DNA of 34,855 nucleotides from an uncultured Methylophilaceae bacterium (GCA_903849185.1 CAINIH010000068.1:1-34855), one strand, 5' to 3'. Shown: positions 1-9,897, counted from the stretch's first letter. Numbers and translations are program-made. The notes: generated by a model not told the origin, from the sequence alone.

Positions 1-22
1 CAGACGTGTGCTCTTCCGATCT
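1..22 (+). other. Illumina TruSeq adapter remnant (CAGACGTGTGCTCTTCCGATCT)
   Basis: Exact match to the 3' 22 nt of the TruSeq read-2 adapter GTGACTGGAGTTCAGACGTGTGCTCTTCCGATCT at the very start of the window. Confidence 0.97.
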
Positions 23-290
23 GTCTGAACAAAAAGGTATTAAACATATCCTTAAAAGCTTAAAAAATGAATTTCCTCATTGGGTTCATCTCACCCCAAA
101 ATTGCCAAGACTCATTAATGAATTTCTCGAACAAAGAAATTTACAAAATAAAAATATAATTACAAAAGATGATTTTGAAAGCTTCTTAAAGTCTCAGGAA
201 AATAAAAATCGCTGGTTTAAAATCATAATCACTTTCATTGGAATCACTTTATTGGTAAATTTAGTGATCTTGTTTTATTTTATTAGATAA
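23..290 (+). CDS. C-terminal fragment of probable UbiB-like (ABC1/ADCK family) protein with C-terminal TM helix; 5' end missing
   Basis: Frame open from the window edge; PHWVHLTPKLPRLINEFLEQ resembles the UbiB C-terminal region, followed by hydrophobic segment IIITFIGITLLVNLVILFYFI. The ATG at 6 lies in adapter. Confidence 0.55.
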
Positions 291-301
291 ATTTAGGAAC
301 T

Positions 302-1738
302 TTGAACTTGTTACTTTGGTTTGTAATTGGATATTGGCTTATATCTGTACTCATTGGGCTTTGGGCAGCTAGTCGAGTTCATAACACCCGAGATTTTGCT
401 GTAGCTGGAAGACACTTACCATTTTATATGGTCACAGCTACCGTATTTGCAACATGGTTTGGTTCAGAAGCTGTATTGGGTATACCCGCCACATTTCTTC
501 AAAATGGTCTTCATGGTATTGTCGCGGACCCTTTTGGATCTTCTTTATGTCTTATTCTTGTAGGTATATTTTTTGCGGCACCTCTATACCGGATGAATTT
601 ATTAACCATTGGTGATTTTTACAAAAAAAGATATACGCATAGCATTGAAGTCCTTACCACCATAGCGATTATTATTTCTTACTTAGGTTGGGTAGGCGCA
701 CAAATTAATGCCCTTGGGCTGGTATTTAATATTGTTTCAGCAGGTTCAATTAGCAAAATTGCCGGTATGTGGATTGGTTCTGGCACTATTCTTATTTATA
801 CCGTTTTTGGTGGTATGTGGGCTGTTGCAGTGACGGACTTACTTCAAATGATTATCATTTGCTTAGGCATGCTTTTTATCAGCAGCCAAGTTAGCGATAT
901 AGCGGGCGGCGCATCAAATGTATTTCGCCACGTAGCGGCAGATGGTAAATTAAACTTCTGGCCACCGATGGATCTTAAAGAAATTTTAGCTTTTGCTGCA
1001 GCCTGGATGACCATGATGCTAGGTTCAATTCCTCAACAAGATGTATTTCAAAGAGTCCAATCTTCAAAGACAGTTAAAATTGCAATTTGGGGATCTATAT
1101 TAGGTGGATGCCTTTATTTTCTATTTGCATTTATTCCTATTTTCTTAGCATCGTCAGCGCAAATCATAGACCCTAAAATGGTAGAGCGTCTTATAGGAAC
1201 TGATCCACAACTTATTTTACCCACTCTAGTGCTTGATCATGCGCCCTTGATAGCGCAAGTTATGTTTTTTGGTGCGCTATTGTCTGCGATTAAAAGCTGT
1301 GCGTCAGCAACGCTATTAGCACCATCTGTAACATTCACTGAAAATATTTTAAAACCATTTTTAAGTCGTCACGGTCATATTAAAGATGAACATTTGCTTC
1401 ATTGGATGAGAATTGTCACTGTTATATTTACTTTAATTGTGACACTTTATGCAATTAATTCTAAATTAAGTATTTTTAAGATGGTTGAAAATGCTTATCA
1501 AATCACTTTAGTGACAGCATTCATTCCCCTTGCATGTGGGGTTTATTGGAAAAGAGCAACTAATCAAGGTGCGTTGCTCTCTATAATCCTAGGCCTTCTT
1601 ACTTGGCTAAGTATTTTAATTTTTACAGACGATCCATTTGTTCCAGCTCAGTTTGCAGGGCTTATTGCAAGCGCTGCCGGTATGATTATTGGTTCGCTTG
1701 GGCCTAAGCTCTCATTCAGACTAACAACTCAGCGTTAA
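302..1738 (+). CDS. Sodium:solute symporter (SSS) family transporter
   Basis: 478 aa, many TM segments; SSS-like N-terminus (FAVAGRHLPFYMVTATVFATWFGSEAVLG). TTG start. Confidence 0.88.
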   Translation: MNLLLWFVIGYWLISVLIGLWAASRVHNTRDFAVAGRHLPFYMVTATVFATWFGSEAVLGIPATFLQNGLHGIVADPFGSSLCLILVGIFFAAPLYRMNLLTIGDFYKKRYTHSIEVLTTIAIIISYLGWVGAQINALGLVFNIVSAGSISKIAGMWIGSGTILIYTVFGGMWAVAVTDLLQMIIICLGMLFISSQVSDIAGGASNVFRHVAADGKLNFWPPMDLKEILAFAAAWMTMMLGSIPQQDVFQRVQSSKTVKIAIWGSILGGCLYFLFAFIPIFLASSAQIIDPKMVERLIGTDPQLILPTLVLDHAPLIAQVMFFGALLSAIKSCASATLLAPSVTFTENILKPFLSRHGHIKDEHLLHWMRIVTVIFTLIVTLYAINSKLSIFKMVENAYQITLVTAFIPLACGVYWKRATNQGALLSIILGLLTWLSILIFTDDPFVPAQFAGLIASAAGMIIGSLGPKLSFRLTTQR

Positions 1739-2554
1739 TTAGCTTTGACATTTAGGACAAAAGAAACTTGACCTCTGTCCAATAATTACAGATTCAATGA
1801 TTGATTTACAGTTACGGCAAGCTTTTCCTTTTCTTCCATACACGGCGTAAGTTTGCTGAAAATAACCAGACTGCCCATTTACATTATAAAAATCTTTAAG
1901 TGAACTGCCTCCTAATTCGATAGCTTTATGAAGTGTCTCTTTAATATATTTCACAATCTTCTTACATTCATTTAAAGAAACATCCTTCGCTATTCTAGTC
2001 GGCAGTACTTTAGCTTTAAATAAAGATTCACTTGCATAAATATTTCCAACACCGACAACAATATGACTATCCATAATAATATTTTTAATAGTGGTTTTTT
2101 TATTTTGTATTTTTGAAAATAAATATTTATCAGTAAATAATTTTTCTAAAGGCTCAGGGCCTAATTTCGAAATTAAAAAATGTTGGTTGATATCCCCATC
2201 TATCCAATGAATAGAACCAAACCTTCTAGGATCTGTATACCTTAAAATATTTTTTGTATTTTGAAATTGAATGTCGACATGATCGTGCTTTTGTGGGGAA
2301 ACATCTTTTTTTAAAAGTTCAAGTCGTCCAGACATTCCCAAATGAATCATGAGGTGTGCCTTCTCAAATTGAATAAGGATATATTTCGCACGCCTTTTAA
2401 TAACTAATATTTTTTGATTGGGGAGTGTTTTCTTTAAATGTGATGGAATTGGCCATCTTAAAGATGCGTTTCTAACAACAATACTCTTAATAGATTTTTG
2501 GAGTATGGGCTTAAGCCCCATACAGGTAATTTCAACCTCAGGAAGTTCCGGCAT
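1739..2554 (-). CDS. mutM: Formamidopyrimidine-DNA glycosylase
   Basis: N-terminal MPELPEVE, DPRRFG, VGVGNIYASE and C-terminal zinc finger CRNCKS...FFCPKCQ. Confidence 0.97.
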   Translation of the reverse strand: MPELPEVEITCMGLKPILQKSIKSIVVRNASLRWPIPSHLKKTLPNQKILVIKRRAKYILIQFEKAHLMIHLGMSGRLELLKKDVSPQKHDHVDIQFQNTKNILRYTDPRRFGSIHWIDGDINQHFLISKLGPEPLEKLFTDKYLFSKIQNKKTTIKNIIMDSHIVVGVGNIYASESLFKAKVLPTRIAKDVSLNECKKIVKYIKETLHKAIELGGSSLKDFYNVNGQSGYFQQTYAVYGRKGKACRNCKSIIESVIIGQRSSFFCPKCQS

Positions 2555-2562
2555 AAATCAAT

Positions 2563-3450
2563 TTACTTCTTAGGCTGCTCAATAGGTGGATTCATCATGG
2601 TAAATCCAATATCACTTCCAAAATGATATAGCAAACCTTCGTCTACCCTAAATAGCTGGGTCTCAGGAGATTCTTGGACCCGCAGAAAAGTAATTTTTTT
2701 TCCACCTACAGTGTGAATATCAAAACTCTTATATGGAATCCTTAAATCTAGCGGGTATTTTTCTACTGACCTTGCTGGGTTTTTAACCCAGGTCATATCA
2801 AACCATTCTGCCATTTCATCTTGCTTAAAGGAATTGCCTTCATTGGCTTTCCATTCAGCATTATTGCGCGTCACTTTTAGGCGCTTAGATTGCCATTGTT
2901 CAAGGCGTGAGAAATCAAATTCTTTGATTTGTTCAGATCTACTTAAAGGTGATTTATCAATAAGCTCAATAGGTTGTGTAGACGCTGCTTCTGAATAAGC
3001 GCCACTAATAAGATAAACACTACCTTTAAATAAAAGATATTGATCTTCGGTTACTGAGTTGTATGTACCAAAAATAAACTCTTCTTCCAAGCCCTTATGA
3101 ATAAGCTTTAATTTCACAGCAGGCTTATCTAATCCATATTTAGCTAAATCATTGGATGGTAATTTTTCACTACTCGATGTTGCTACGATAGAAATAATTT
3201 TTTGAACTGAAAATTGATCTGCTCGACCTTTAATTGGTTCTAGCATATCCCAAGCATCATTGTTTTTTTTAAAAACAACTGAGGCTCTAGATGGAAAATC
3301 AATCTTCACAACATCAAAATCACCCAAACTAAAAGTACTAACTTCAAATTGCTTTGTTTGTTTTGTTTGTGTGGGTTTAAGAAATAAAAAAAGAGAGATC
3401 GATAAAACAATCAAAAGCAAAATAATATTAATGAGCCAACGATTTTTCAT
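2563..3450 (-). CDS. DUF4340 domain-containing protein
   Basis: N-terminal TM plus YGLDKPAVKLKL..EEFIFG-type repeats typical of DUF4340; located directly downstream of a GldG-like gene. Confidence 0.8.
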   Translation of the reverse strand: MKNRWLINIILLLIVLSISLFLFLKPTQTKQTKQFEVSTFSLGDFDVVKIDFPSRASVVFKKNNDAWDMLEPIKGRADQFSVQKIISIVATSSSEKLPSNDLAKYGLDKPAVKLKLIHKGLEEEFIFGTYNSVTEDQYLLFKGSVYLISGAYSEAASTQPIELIDKSPLSRSEQIKEFDFSRLEQWQSKRLKVTRNNAEWKANEGNSFKQDEMAEWFDMTWVKNPARSVEKYPLDLRIPYKSFDIHTVGGKKITFLRVQESPETQLFRVDEGLLYHFGSDIGFTMMNPPIEQPKK

Positions 3451-3459
3451 ACTTCTATA

Positions 3460-4845
3460 TTAGGCTTTTCTACGTTTAAGCCAGAAAAATATGCCTAAAA
3501 CAAAAATACCGATAGGAATGAAATATTGGAAGCTGTGAAATACTGTCCACGCGATAAAGACTGAAGTATTATCGTTTGGAATAGTTACATTTACATCTTT
3601 TAATGGCATAGGCTGAATTGAGATTAGATTATCGTCGCCTGACAACCAATTGATCATATTAATACCAAGGTCCAGATTACCGCCCGTTGTAATGAATGTA
3701 TTGGATAAGAAATTTCCATTGCCAACTACTACAACTCTTTGACCCTTTTTACCATAGGTTCTCTGAAGCGCTACTGCAATATTAATAGGGCCTGGTTTGT
3801 CTTTATTCTTATCAAAAGTTGATTTCTGATTTGCGGCAGATTGCGTAGATTCTAACCAGCCATTTGGAGAAACTTCAATGAGCTTACTTACTTCCCATCC
3901 ATTATCTAATGTGCCTTTAGCATTTACCTCATGTGCATTAGAAAAAAGTGTTCTAAGCATAAAGTTTTTAGTAATTGCATGTTCGCCATATGCAGATGCA
4001 AAAGAAACATTCTCATCAGCGCCCTCAACTTTTGCTGTTGGATCTACCACATGCTCATTTGAAACAGTAAGTCCAAGATATGTAGCTACCTCTTCTAAAC
4101 CATGAAAATTATTATCATCAAGAAGCCAAAGTAAATTTCCGCCCAACTCTAAAAACTTTTTAATTTTTTTTGCTTCAATAGACGAAATATTTTTTTGTGG
4201 GCTAGCAATAACTAACATGGAACCGTTTAAAGGCACTTCTGATTCAACAGTAAGATTTGGGTTTGCAAATTTAAACCCTTTAGATTCTAATTGCTTACCG
4301 AATTCGCCTACGTCATTATTCTTAAGTCCAATTAAATTTCTTTCGCCATGACCGTCAAGATACATTACCGCTTGTTGATTAGTTCTAGACAAGCGCATAA
4401 AGAGATTAGTCATTTCTTGTTCTGCAAAAGGAGGGTTAATGTGCTCTGATCTTTTTTGATATTCAACCACAACTTCGCCGTCTACTTTAATGCCCATTTC
4501 TTGTGCTAATTTTGGCTCTTCTACAGGGCTAATAAATTTAATATTGATATCAGGTTTAGTTCTTTGATATCTGGTCATAAAGTTAATAATGCCCTGTCTA
4601 AAAGTATCACCATTATTAACATCATCTTTAGATGCAAAAACGGTAAGTGTAATCGGTCCCTTCATTTGCTTCAGAACATTAACGCTACCGGTTGTAAGTG
4701 TATTTCGATTGGCTTGCGTAATATCTTTTGAAAATTTATATTGATTTGCAAGAAAGCCTAATAGAAATACCAAGACAATAAACAGAACAACAAAAAAACT
4801 ATTCTGAATGAGAATCTGTAATCTTAATTTTGAATTAATTTTCAT
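3460..4845 (-). CDS. GldG-like ABC transporter auxiliary/substrate-binding membrane protein
   Basis: N- and C-terminal TM helices, DITQANRNTLTTGSVNVLKQMKGPITLTVFAS and YLDGHGERNL motifs; gene neighbourhood. Confidence 0.85.
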   Translation of the reverse strand: MKINSKLRLQILIQNSFFVVLFIVLVFLLGFLANQYKFSKDITQANRNTLTTGSVNVLKQMKGPITLTVFASKDDVNNGDTFRQGIINFMTRYQRTKPDINIKFISPVEEPKLAQEMGIKVDGEVVVEYQKRSEHINPPFAEQEMTNLFMRLSRTNQQAVMYLDGHGERNLIGLKNNDVGEFGKQLESKGFKFANPNLTVESEVPLNGSMLVIASPQKNISSIEAKKIKKFLELGGNLLWLLDDNNFHGLEEVATYLGLTVSNEHVVDPTAKVEGADENVSFASAYGEHAITKNFMLRTLFSNAHEVNAKGTLDNGWEVSKLIEVSPNGWLESTQSAANQKSTFDKNKDKPGPINIAVALQRTYGKKGQRVVVVGNGNFLSNTFITTGGNLDLGINMINWLSGDDNLISIQPMPLKDVNVTIPNDNTSVFIAWTVFHSFQYFIPIGIFVLGIFFWLKRRKA

Positions 4846-4851
4846 AAATAT

Positions 4852-5598
4852 TTATCCGCGAAGCCTGTCAGCGTCGAGACGTCTAATCGTTAATGTTAAA
4901 AATGTTGATATGAACAAAAAGAAATACATTAAATCTGAACTATCTACAAGGCCTCTTGAAAAGCTTTGAAAATGTTTCATAAGTGATAGGTAAGCAAACC
5001 AATGGTTAGGATCGCTTGCAAAAAAGCGCTCCATAATCATTAATGCAAAAAGTGAAATAAAACTTAAAATCGCAGCAATAATCGGCTGCTGGGTTAAGCT
5101 TGAAAAATAAATACCTAATGCTGAAAAACTTGCCACAAGAAGCCAAAGACCTATTGAGTTTGCAATAAGATACCCAAAATCTATATCTGCCCAAATATTA
5201 AGTGTTGTGAGCATAAGAAAAATATAAAAAACAAGAATGCTTAAAAAAACAATTAAGCCTACAAATTTGCCTAAAACTATTTCAGTAAGTGAAATAGGTG
5301 CACTAAATAAAAATGGCAAAGTTTGACTTCTTCTTTCTTCGCTAATAAGGCGCATCGTTAAAAGAGGCACTGCAAAAAGCATAATAAAAGAAGCAATACT
5401 ATAGACGGTCTGCCCCACAAATATAGTCACACCTACGCGCTCAGCAGGTCTAATCGCCCCCGACATCACTTCAAAATAATTATTAACTCCTGTAAGGTAA
5501 TAACTTCCGAATGCCATCATAAGAAGCGCGAGAATAATCCATCCCATAGGGGATGCGAATAAACTTTTAAGCTCTTTTCTTGCAATATTTAAAATCAT
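4852..5598 (-). CDS. ABC transporter permease, GldF/ABC-2 type
   Basis: 248 aa, about six TM helices; MRLISEERRSQTLPFLFSAPISLTEIVLGKF typical of ABC-2 permeases. Confidence 0.9.
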   Translation of the reverse strand: MILNIARKELKSLFASPMGWIILALLMMAFGSYYLTGVNNYFEVMSGAIRPAERVGVTIFVGQTVYSIASFIMLFAVPLLTMRLISEERRSQTLPFLFSAPISLTEIVLGKFVGLIVFLSILVFYIFLMLTTLNIWADIDFGYLIANSIGLWLLVASFSALGIYFSSLTQQPIIAAILSFISLFALMIMERFFASDPNHWFAYLSLMKHFQSFSRGLVDSSDLMYFFLFISTFLTLTIRRLDADRLRG

Positions 5599-5621
5599 TT
5601 TTAATTACCACTCATATTTGT

Positions 5622-6554
5622 TTAATTTTTTTGTTTCTTTTCAGTTAGCTGCACAAAAACATCTTCGAGACTTGTTTGATCTGGAGCAATTTGATAAAGA
5701 CCCCAACGATTTTTTACTGACAGTTTAACAATTGCTTCTGATGGAGACTGTTTGTTTTTGAAATGTATGCGATACATACCTGCTTCCACTTTTTCAACCT
5801 TAGTGACACCTTCAATATCTTTTAGTGCTGATAAAGTAGGTGCTTTTGTAAAACCCACCAAAAGTTTATTGCCTTGTCGATGTTGTTTTAATTCATCAAT
5901 GGAACCATGAAATACTAAATTTCCTTTATCAATAATTTGTACACGGTCACAAACCATTTCAACTTCAGGAAGAATATGGGTAGATAAAATAACGCTATGT
6001 TTTTGTCCTATCTCTCGAATAAGAGATCTAATTTCTCTAATTTGAATAGGATCAAGACCTACCGTTGGCTCATCTAAAATTACAACTAATGGATTATGAA
6101 TGATAGCTTGAGCAATCGCTACACGCTGCTGATAACCATTAGATAAGTTTTCAATTAATCGCTTACTCATATGACTTAAGCCGCATTTTTCTTTTGCAAT
6201 ATCTACAGCTTTTTTAATTTGCTTACTAGGGACCTTATGAAGGCGAGCGGCAATAGTTAAAAACTCGTCAACTGTAAGCTCCTTATAAATTGGGCGCATC
6301 TCAGGTAAATAACCAATGAGCGCTTTTGCTTCTTTAGGATTTTCAATCATGTCAATACCGCAAATTTTTACCGTACCAATCGAAGGGGCTAAGTTGCCCG
6401 TAAGCATGCGCATAGTCGTAGATTTGCCAGCGCCGTTGGGTCCTAAAAAACCTAAAACCTCACCTTTTTCCAGGTGAAAACTTACATTTTTGACAGCCTC
6501 CCAACCACCAAAAAGTCGTGTTAGCTCAATAGCTTCTAAGGTTAAATTCGACAT
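5622..6554 (-). CDS. ABC transporter ATP-binding protein, GldA-like
   Basis: Walker A GPNGAGKST, signature LSNGYQQRV, Walker B VVILDEPTVGLDP, H-loop STH. Confidence 0.95.
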   Translation of the reverse strand: MSNLTLEAIELTRLFGGWEAVKNVSFHLEKGEVLGFLGPNGAGKSTTMRMLTGNLAPSIGTVKICGIDMIENPKEAKALIGYLPEMRPIYKELTVDEFLTIAARLHKVPSKQIKKAVDIAKEKCGLSHMSKRLIENLSNGYQQRVAIAQAIIHNPLVVILDEPTVGLDPIQIREIRSLIREIGQKHSVILSTHILPEVEMVCDRVQIIDKGNLVFHGSIDELKQHRQGNKLLVGFTKAPTLSALKDIEGVTKVEKVEAGMYRIHFKNKQSPSEAIVKLSVKNRWGLYQIAPDQTSLEDVFVQLTEKKQKN

Positions 6555-6709
6555 AGATGTTTTTTTGAATTTTTATTGAAAAAATGAATCATAGATTATA
6601 CATATTAAAAATATTGTTTTGGTTTATTAGCCATCACATGATTGTTATCGGACTAATTATCAGTCAAATTAGTTTAAACTATTGTAGAAATCAAATCTCA
6701 GGAAACTTT

Positions 6710-8386
6710 ATGCATCAGCTTCGAATATTTGCACTTCTAACTCTTTTATCCTTCAGTATTCTTGCTAACGCTAATGCTAAACCTGATCCATCTAGTTCAG
6801 TTAGTAATTATACCAATCCTGATCTTGTTTTTAGGCTCTTGTTGGCTGAAATTGCATCTCAGCGCGGCGAACTTAACCTTGCCAGCGAACTTTTTTTAGA
6901 TTTAGCTAAGCAAACAGATAGTGCGCTTTTGGCAGAACGGGCCACAAGACTTACTACTTACACACGAAATGGCACAATTGCCTTGGAAGCCTCCAAAATT
7001 TGGAATGAGCTTAATAAAGATTCTATTGATGCCCAGCAAGCGCTCAGTGAGATTCTTATTGCAAATAATAAACTCAATGAAGCCAAACCAATTCTTCAAA
7101 AGCTTTTACTTAAAGAAAAAACGAGGGCGAGTGGTTTTTTATACTTAAATAGTTTGCTCTCCAGAGTGCCAGATAAAAAAGCTGTATTAACCCTTGTGAC
7201 TGAATTGGCACAACCCTATCCAAAATTAGCTGAGGCACATTTTGCTGTTGCTCATGCGGCTTGGTTAATTAAAGATCAAAAAACATATGAAAAAGAACTG
7301 GCTTCTATTAATCAAATTAAGCCAGATTGGGAAATGCCTATTTTATTTAAAGGCCAGATCTTGACCCAAGAAAATCCTGAAAGAGCTCTTGCTTTTTACA
7401 GTGAATTTTTGAACAAATATCCAAAATCAAATGAGGTAAGACTGGAATATGCAAAGCTACTCACTAACGGTCGAAAGTTTAATGAAGCAAAAAATGAATT
7501 TATTAAGCTTGTAAATACCGCTAATAGCTCTGCAGAAATCACGATAGCTGTGGGTCTATTATCAGTGGAGCTTGAGGATTATGACCTAGCAGAAAAATAT
7601 TTCTTACAAAGCCTCAAAAGAAATCCTAAAGATAAAGATCAAATATTTATCTATCTTGCCAAGATAGCGGACAAAAAAAACCAAAATGAAGCCGCGATCA
7701 CTTGGCTTAATAAAATTAACAATGGGCCTCACTTTATTGAATCAAAACTAATCACAGCCGAAATCATTGCAAAGAAAGAATCTGTTGACAAAGCCTTGAT
7801 TTTTTTAAACGGTCTCAAAGCGAATTCACCAGAAGAAAATTTAAGTCTCATTCAATCAAAAACATCATTTCTTACAAGAGCCAATCGCCACCAAGACGCA
7901 TTTCAGCTTATGCAAAATGAAGCATCGAATTTCCCTCACTCACCTGAATTTAAATTTGATTATGCACTTCTTGCTGACAAGTTAAATAAATACGATCTAA
8001 TGGAAAAGCTTTTAAGAGAAGCTATTAAAATCAAACCTGATTATGCTGTTGCTTACAATGCGCTTGGATATTCATATGCCGATCGAAATATTAATTTAGA
8101 AGATGCTAAAAAATATATTGAAGTTGCTTTATCAATTGCGCCTAACAATCACTACATTCTAGACAGTATGGGCTGGCTATATTATAGATTGGGCAAATTA
8201 GATTCTGCACTTTCTTTTATTCAAAAAGCATATGACATCCAACCTGATCCTGAAATTGCTGCCCACCTTGGCGAGATTTTATGGGCCCAAGGAAAGAAAA
8301 AAGAAGCCGATGATATTTGGCAACTTTCACTTCAATCATTTCCTGATAATGAGATTTTAAAAGAAACACTTAAAAGACTTCATTAA
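6710..8386 (+). CDS. Tetratricopeptide repeat protein with signal peptide
   Basis: Multiple TPR-like repeats (AVAYNALGYSYADR..., HYILDSMGWLYYRLGKLDSALSFIQKAYDIQP). ATG 6710 is preceded by AGGAAAC and followed by signal peptide MHQLRIFALLTLLSFSILANANA; the ORF-track start (6584) is probably too far upstream. Confidence 0.88.
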   Translation: MHQLRIFALLTLLSFSILANANAKPDPSSSVSNYTNPDLVFRLLLAEIASQRGELNLASELFLDLAKQTDSALLAERATRLTTYTRNGTIALEASKIWNELNKDSIDAQQALSEILIANNKLNEAKPILQKLLLKEKTRASGFLYLNSLLSRVPDKKAVLTLVTELAQPYPKLAEAHFAVAHAAWLIKDQKTYEKELASINQIKPDWEMPILFKGQILTQENPERALAFYSEFLNKYPKSNEVRLEYAKLLTNGRKFNEAKNEFIKLVNTANSSAEITIAVGLLSVELEDYDLAEKYFLQSLKRNPKDKDQIFIYLAKIADKKNQNEAAITWLNKINNGPHFIESKLITAEIIAKKESVDKALIFLNGLKANSPEENLSLIQSKTSFLTRANRHQDAFQLMQNEASNFPHSPEFKFDYALLADKLNKYDLMEKLLREAIKIKPDYAVAYNALGYSYADRNINLEDAKKYIEVALSIAPNNHYILDSMGWLYYRLGKLDSALSFIQKAYDIQPDPEIAAHLGEILWAQGKKKEADDIWQLSLQSFPDNEILKETLKRLH

Positions 8387-8407
8387 TTTTCAAGAGTTAA
8401 TCATCAA

Positions 8408-9025
8408 TTGAATTTTAAATATGCTCTGATTTTTTTAGCGGCTTTTCTTCTGTCGGCTTGCGCATCTTTAAACGATCCATTTGAGATTTTTAAATCCCAT
8501 GCACCCTCAATTGAAACATCTCAAGTAATTGATGAAAATCGATTCATTGAAGAGTTTTCTATAAAAGCTAAATTTGCCTACTCTATTGACTCTAAAGGCG
8601 GATCGGGACGGCTTATTTGGCGCTATGAAAATAATCAAGATGAAATTGATATCTTTTCGCCTTTTAATAATCAAATCGCAAAAATAATATTTTCAACTAA
8701 AGAAAAAAAGATTATTGATGCTAATGGGAAAATTTTATCTGGTGATGATTTTGATCATTACATACAAAGTTTATTCGGAAAAAATATCTCTCCAGATTTG
8801 TTTAGACACCTCATTACAAATCATATTGAACGGATTAAAGATTTACACAGAGAAGATAATCAATTGAATCGCACTACACATTTTTATAACGACGAATGGA
8901 ATATTGTAATTAATGCATTTAGAACTCAAGACAAACTTACCATTCCATCCAAAATATCAGTATCACAAGGTGCATTCAGTTTTAATTTTATTGTAGAAGA
9001 GATTATTAACATTGCAGGCAAATGA
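8408..9025 (+). CDS. lolB: Outer-membrane lipoprotein LolB
   Basis: Lipobox LLSACAS; LolB-like FSIKAKFAYSIDSKGGSGRLIWRYENNQDEIDIFSPF; immediately before ispE. TTG start. Confidence 0.9.
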   Translation: MNFKYALIFLAAFLLSACASLNDPFEIFKSHAPSIETSQVIDENRFIEEFSIKAKFAYSIDSKGGSGRLIWRYENNQDEIDIFSPFNNQIAKIIFSTKEKKIIDANGKILSGDDFDHYIQSLFGKNISPDLFRHLITNHIERIKDLHREDNQLNRTTHFYNDEWNIVINAFRTQDKLTIPSKISVSQGAFSFNFIVEEIINIAGK

Positions 9026-9893
9026 ACTTAGAGATATTGGCTACAAAGAATTTTTGGCACCAGCTAAATTAAATCTATTCCTTCATGTCATTAACAAGCG
9101 AGCTGATGGCTATCACAACATCCAAACAGTTTTTCAGCTTATTACTCTTTATGACCATATTTTTATTAAAACAAATACATCTGGAAATATTCGTCGCGTT
9201 TCCGACCACCCCACGATTCAAGAAAATGATGATTTAACTATTCAGGCCGCTCAAATACTAAAGCCTTTTGCTGAAAATCAATCCGGGGCAGATATTTTTA
9301 TTAAAAAAAGTATTCCGATGGGGGCTGGTCTTGGGGGCGGAAGCTCGGATGCTGCAACGATTCTTATTGCCTTAAATAACCTTTGGCATTGCCAACTCAG
9401 TCAAAAAGAACTCCAAGAATTAGCCCTTAAATTGGGAGCTGATGTCCCTTTCTTTATTTTTGGCCAAAATGCATGGGCCGAGGGAGTAGGCGAAAAACTT
9501 ACCCCCTTCTTTAATCCAGCGAAAGATTACCTTGTTTTAGCACCCAATGAGAAGGTTTCTACGAAAGAGGTTTTTGAATCACTTGAATTGACAAAAGACC
9601 GGATTCCATTGAAAATAGCAGGCTTTTCCGATGAATTGGACCTTAAAAATTTGGCCAATGACTTAGAAAAAGGGGTCTTAAAAAAATTTAAAGGTATTTC
9701 TCTTGTTTTTGACTGGTTAAGTCAATTTGGCCACGCAAAAATGACAGGTTCAGGATCATGTATCTTCATACCTTTAGGTTCGATAGATAAAGGCAAGGAA
9801 ATTTTAGAAAAAAGGCCTCAAGATACACTGGGCTTCATAGTTAGAGGATTAGATAGCCACCCGCATTTGAATTTAATGCTGGGAACAGAATAA
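9012..9893 (+). CDS. ispE: 4-diphosphocytidyl-2-C-methyl-D-erythritol kinase
   Basis: GHMP kinase motifs: APAKLNLFLHVINKRADGYHNIQTVFQ, IPMGAGLGGGSSDAATIL, KMTGSGSCIF. Confidence 0.96.
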   Translation: MQANELRDIGYKEFLAPAKLNLFLHVINKRADGYHNIQTVFQLITLYDHIFIKTNTSGNIRRVSDHPTIQENDDLTIQAAQILKPFAENQSGADIFIKKSIPMGAGLGGGSSDAATILIALNNLWHCQLSQKELQELALKLGADVPFFIFGQNAWAEGVGEKLTPFFNPAKDYLVLAPNEKVSTKEVFESLELTKDRIPLKIAGFSDELDLKNLANDLEKGVLKKFKGISLVFDWLSQFGHAKMTGSGSCIFIPLGSIDKGKEILEKRPQDTLGFIVRGLDSHPHLNLMLGTE

Positions 9894-9897
9894 CCAT

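Noticed and set aside
3878-4105. Plus-strand ORFs 3260-3463 and 3878-4105
   Set aside because: Antisense to DUF4340 and GldG-like genes; no RBS or domain support.
6902-7148. Overlapping ORFs on both strands inside the TPR gene (6902-7099 minus, 6921-7148 plus)
   Set aside because: Out-of-frame or antisense to a TPR protein whose frame is clear throughout.
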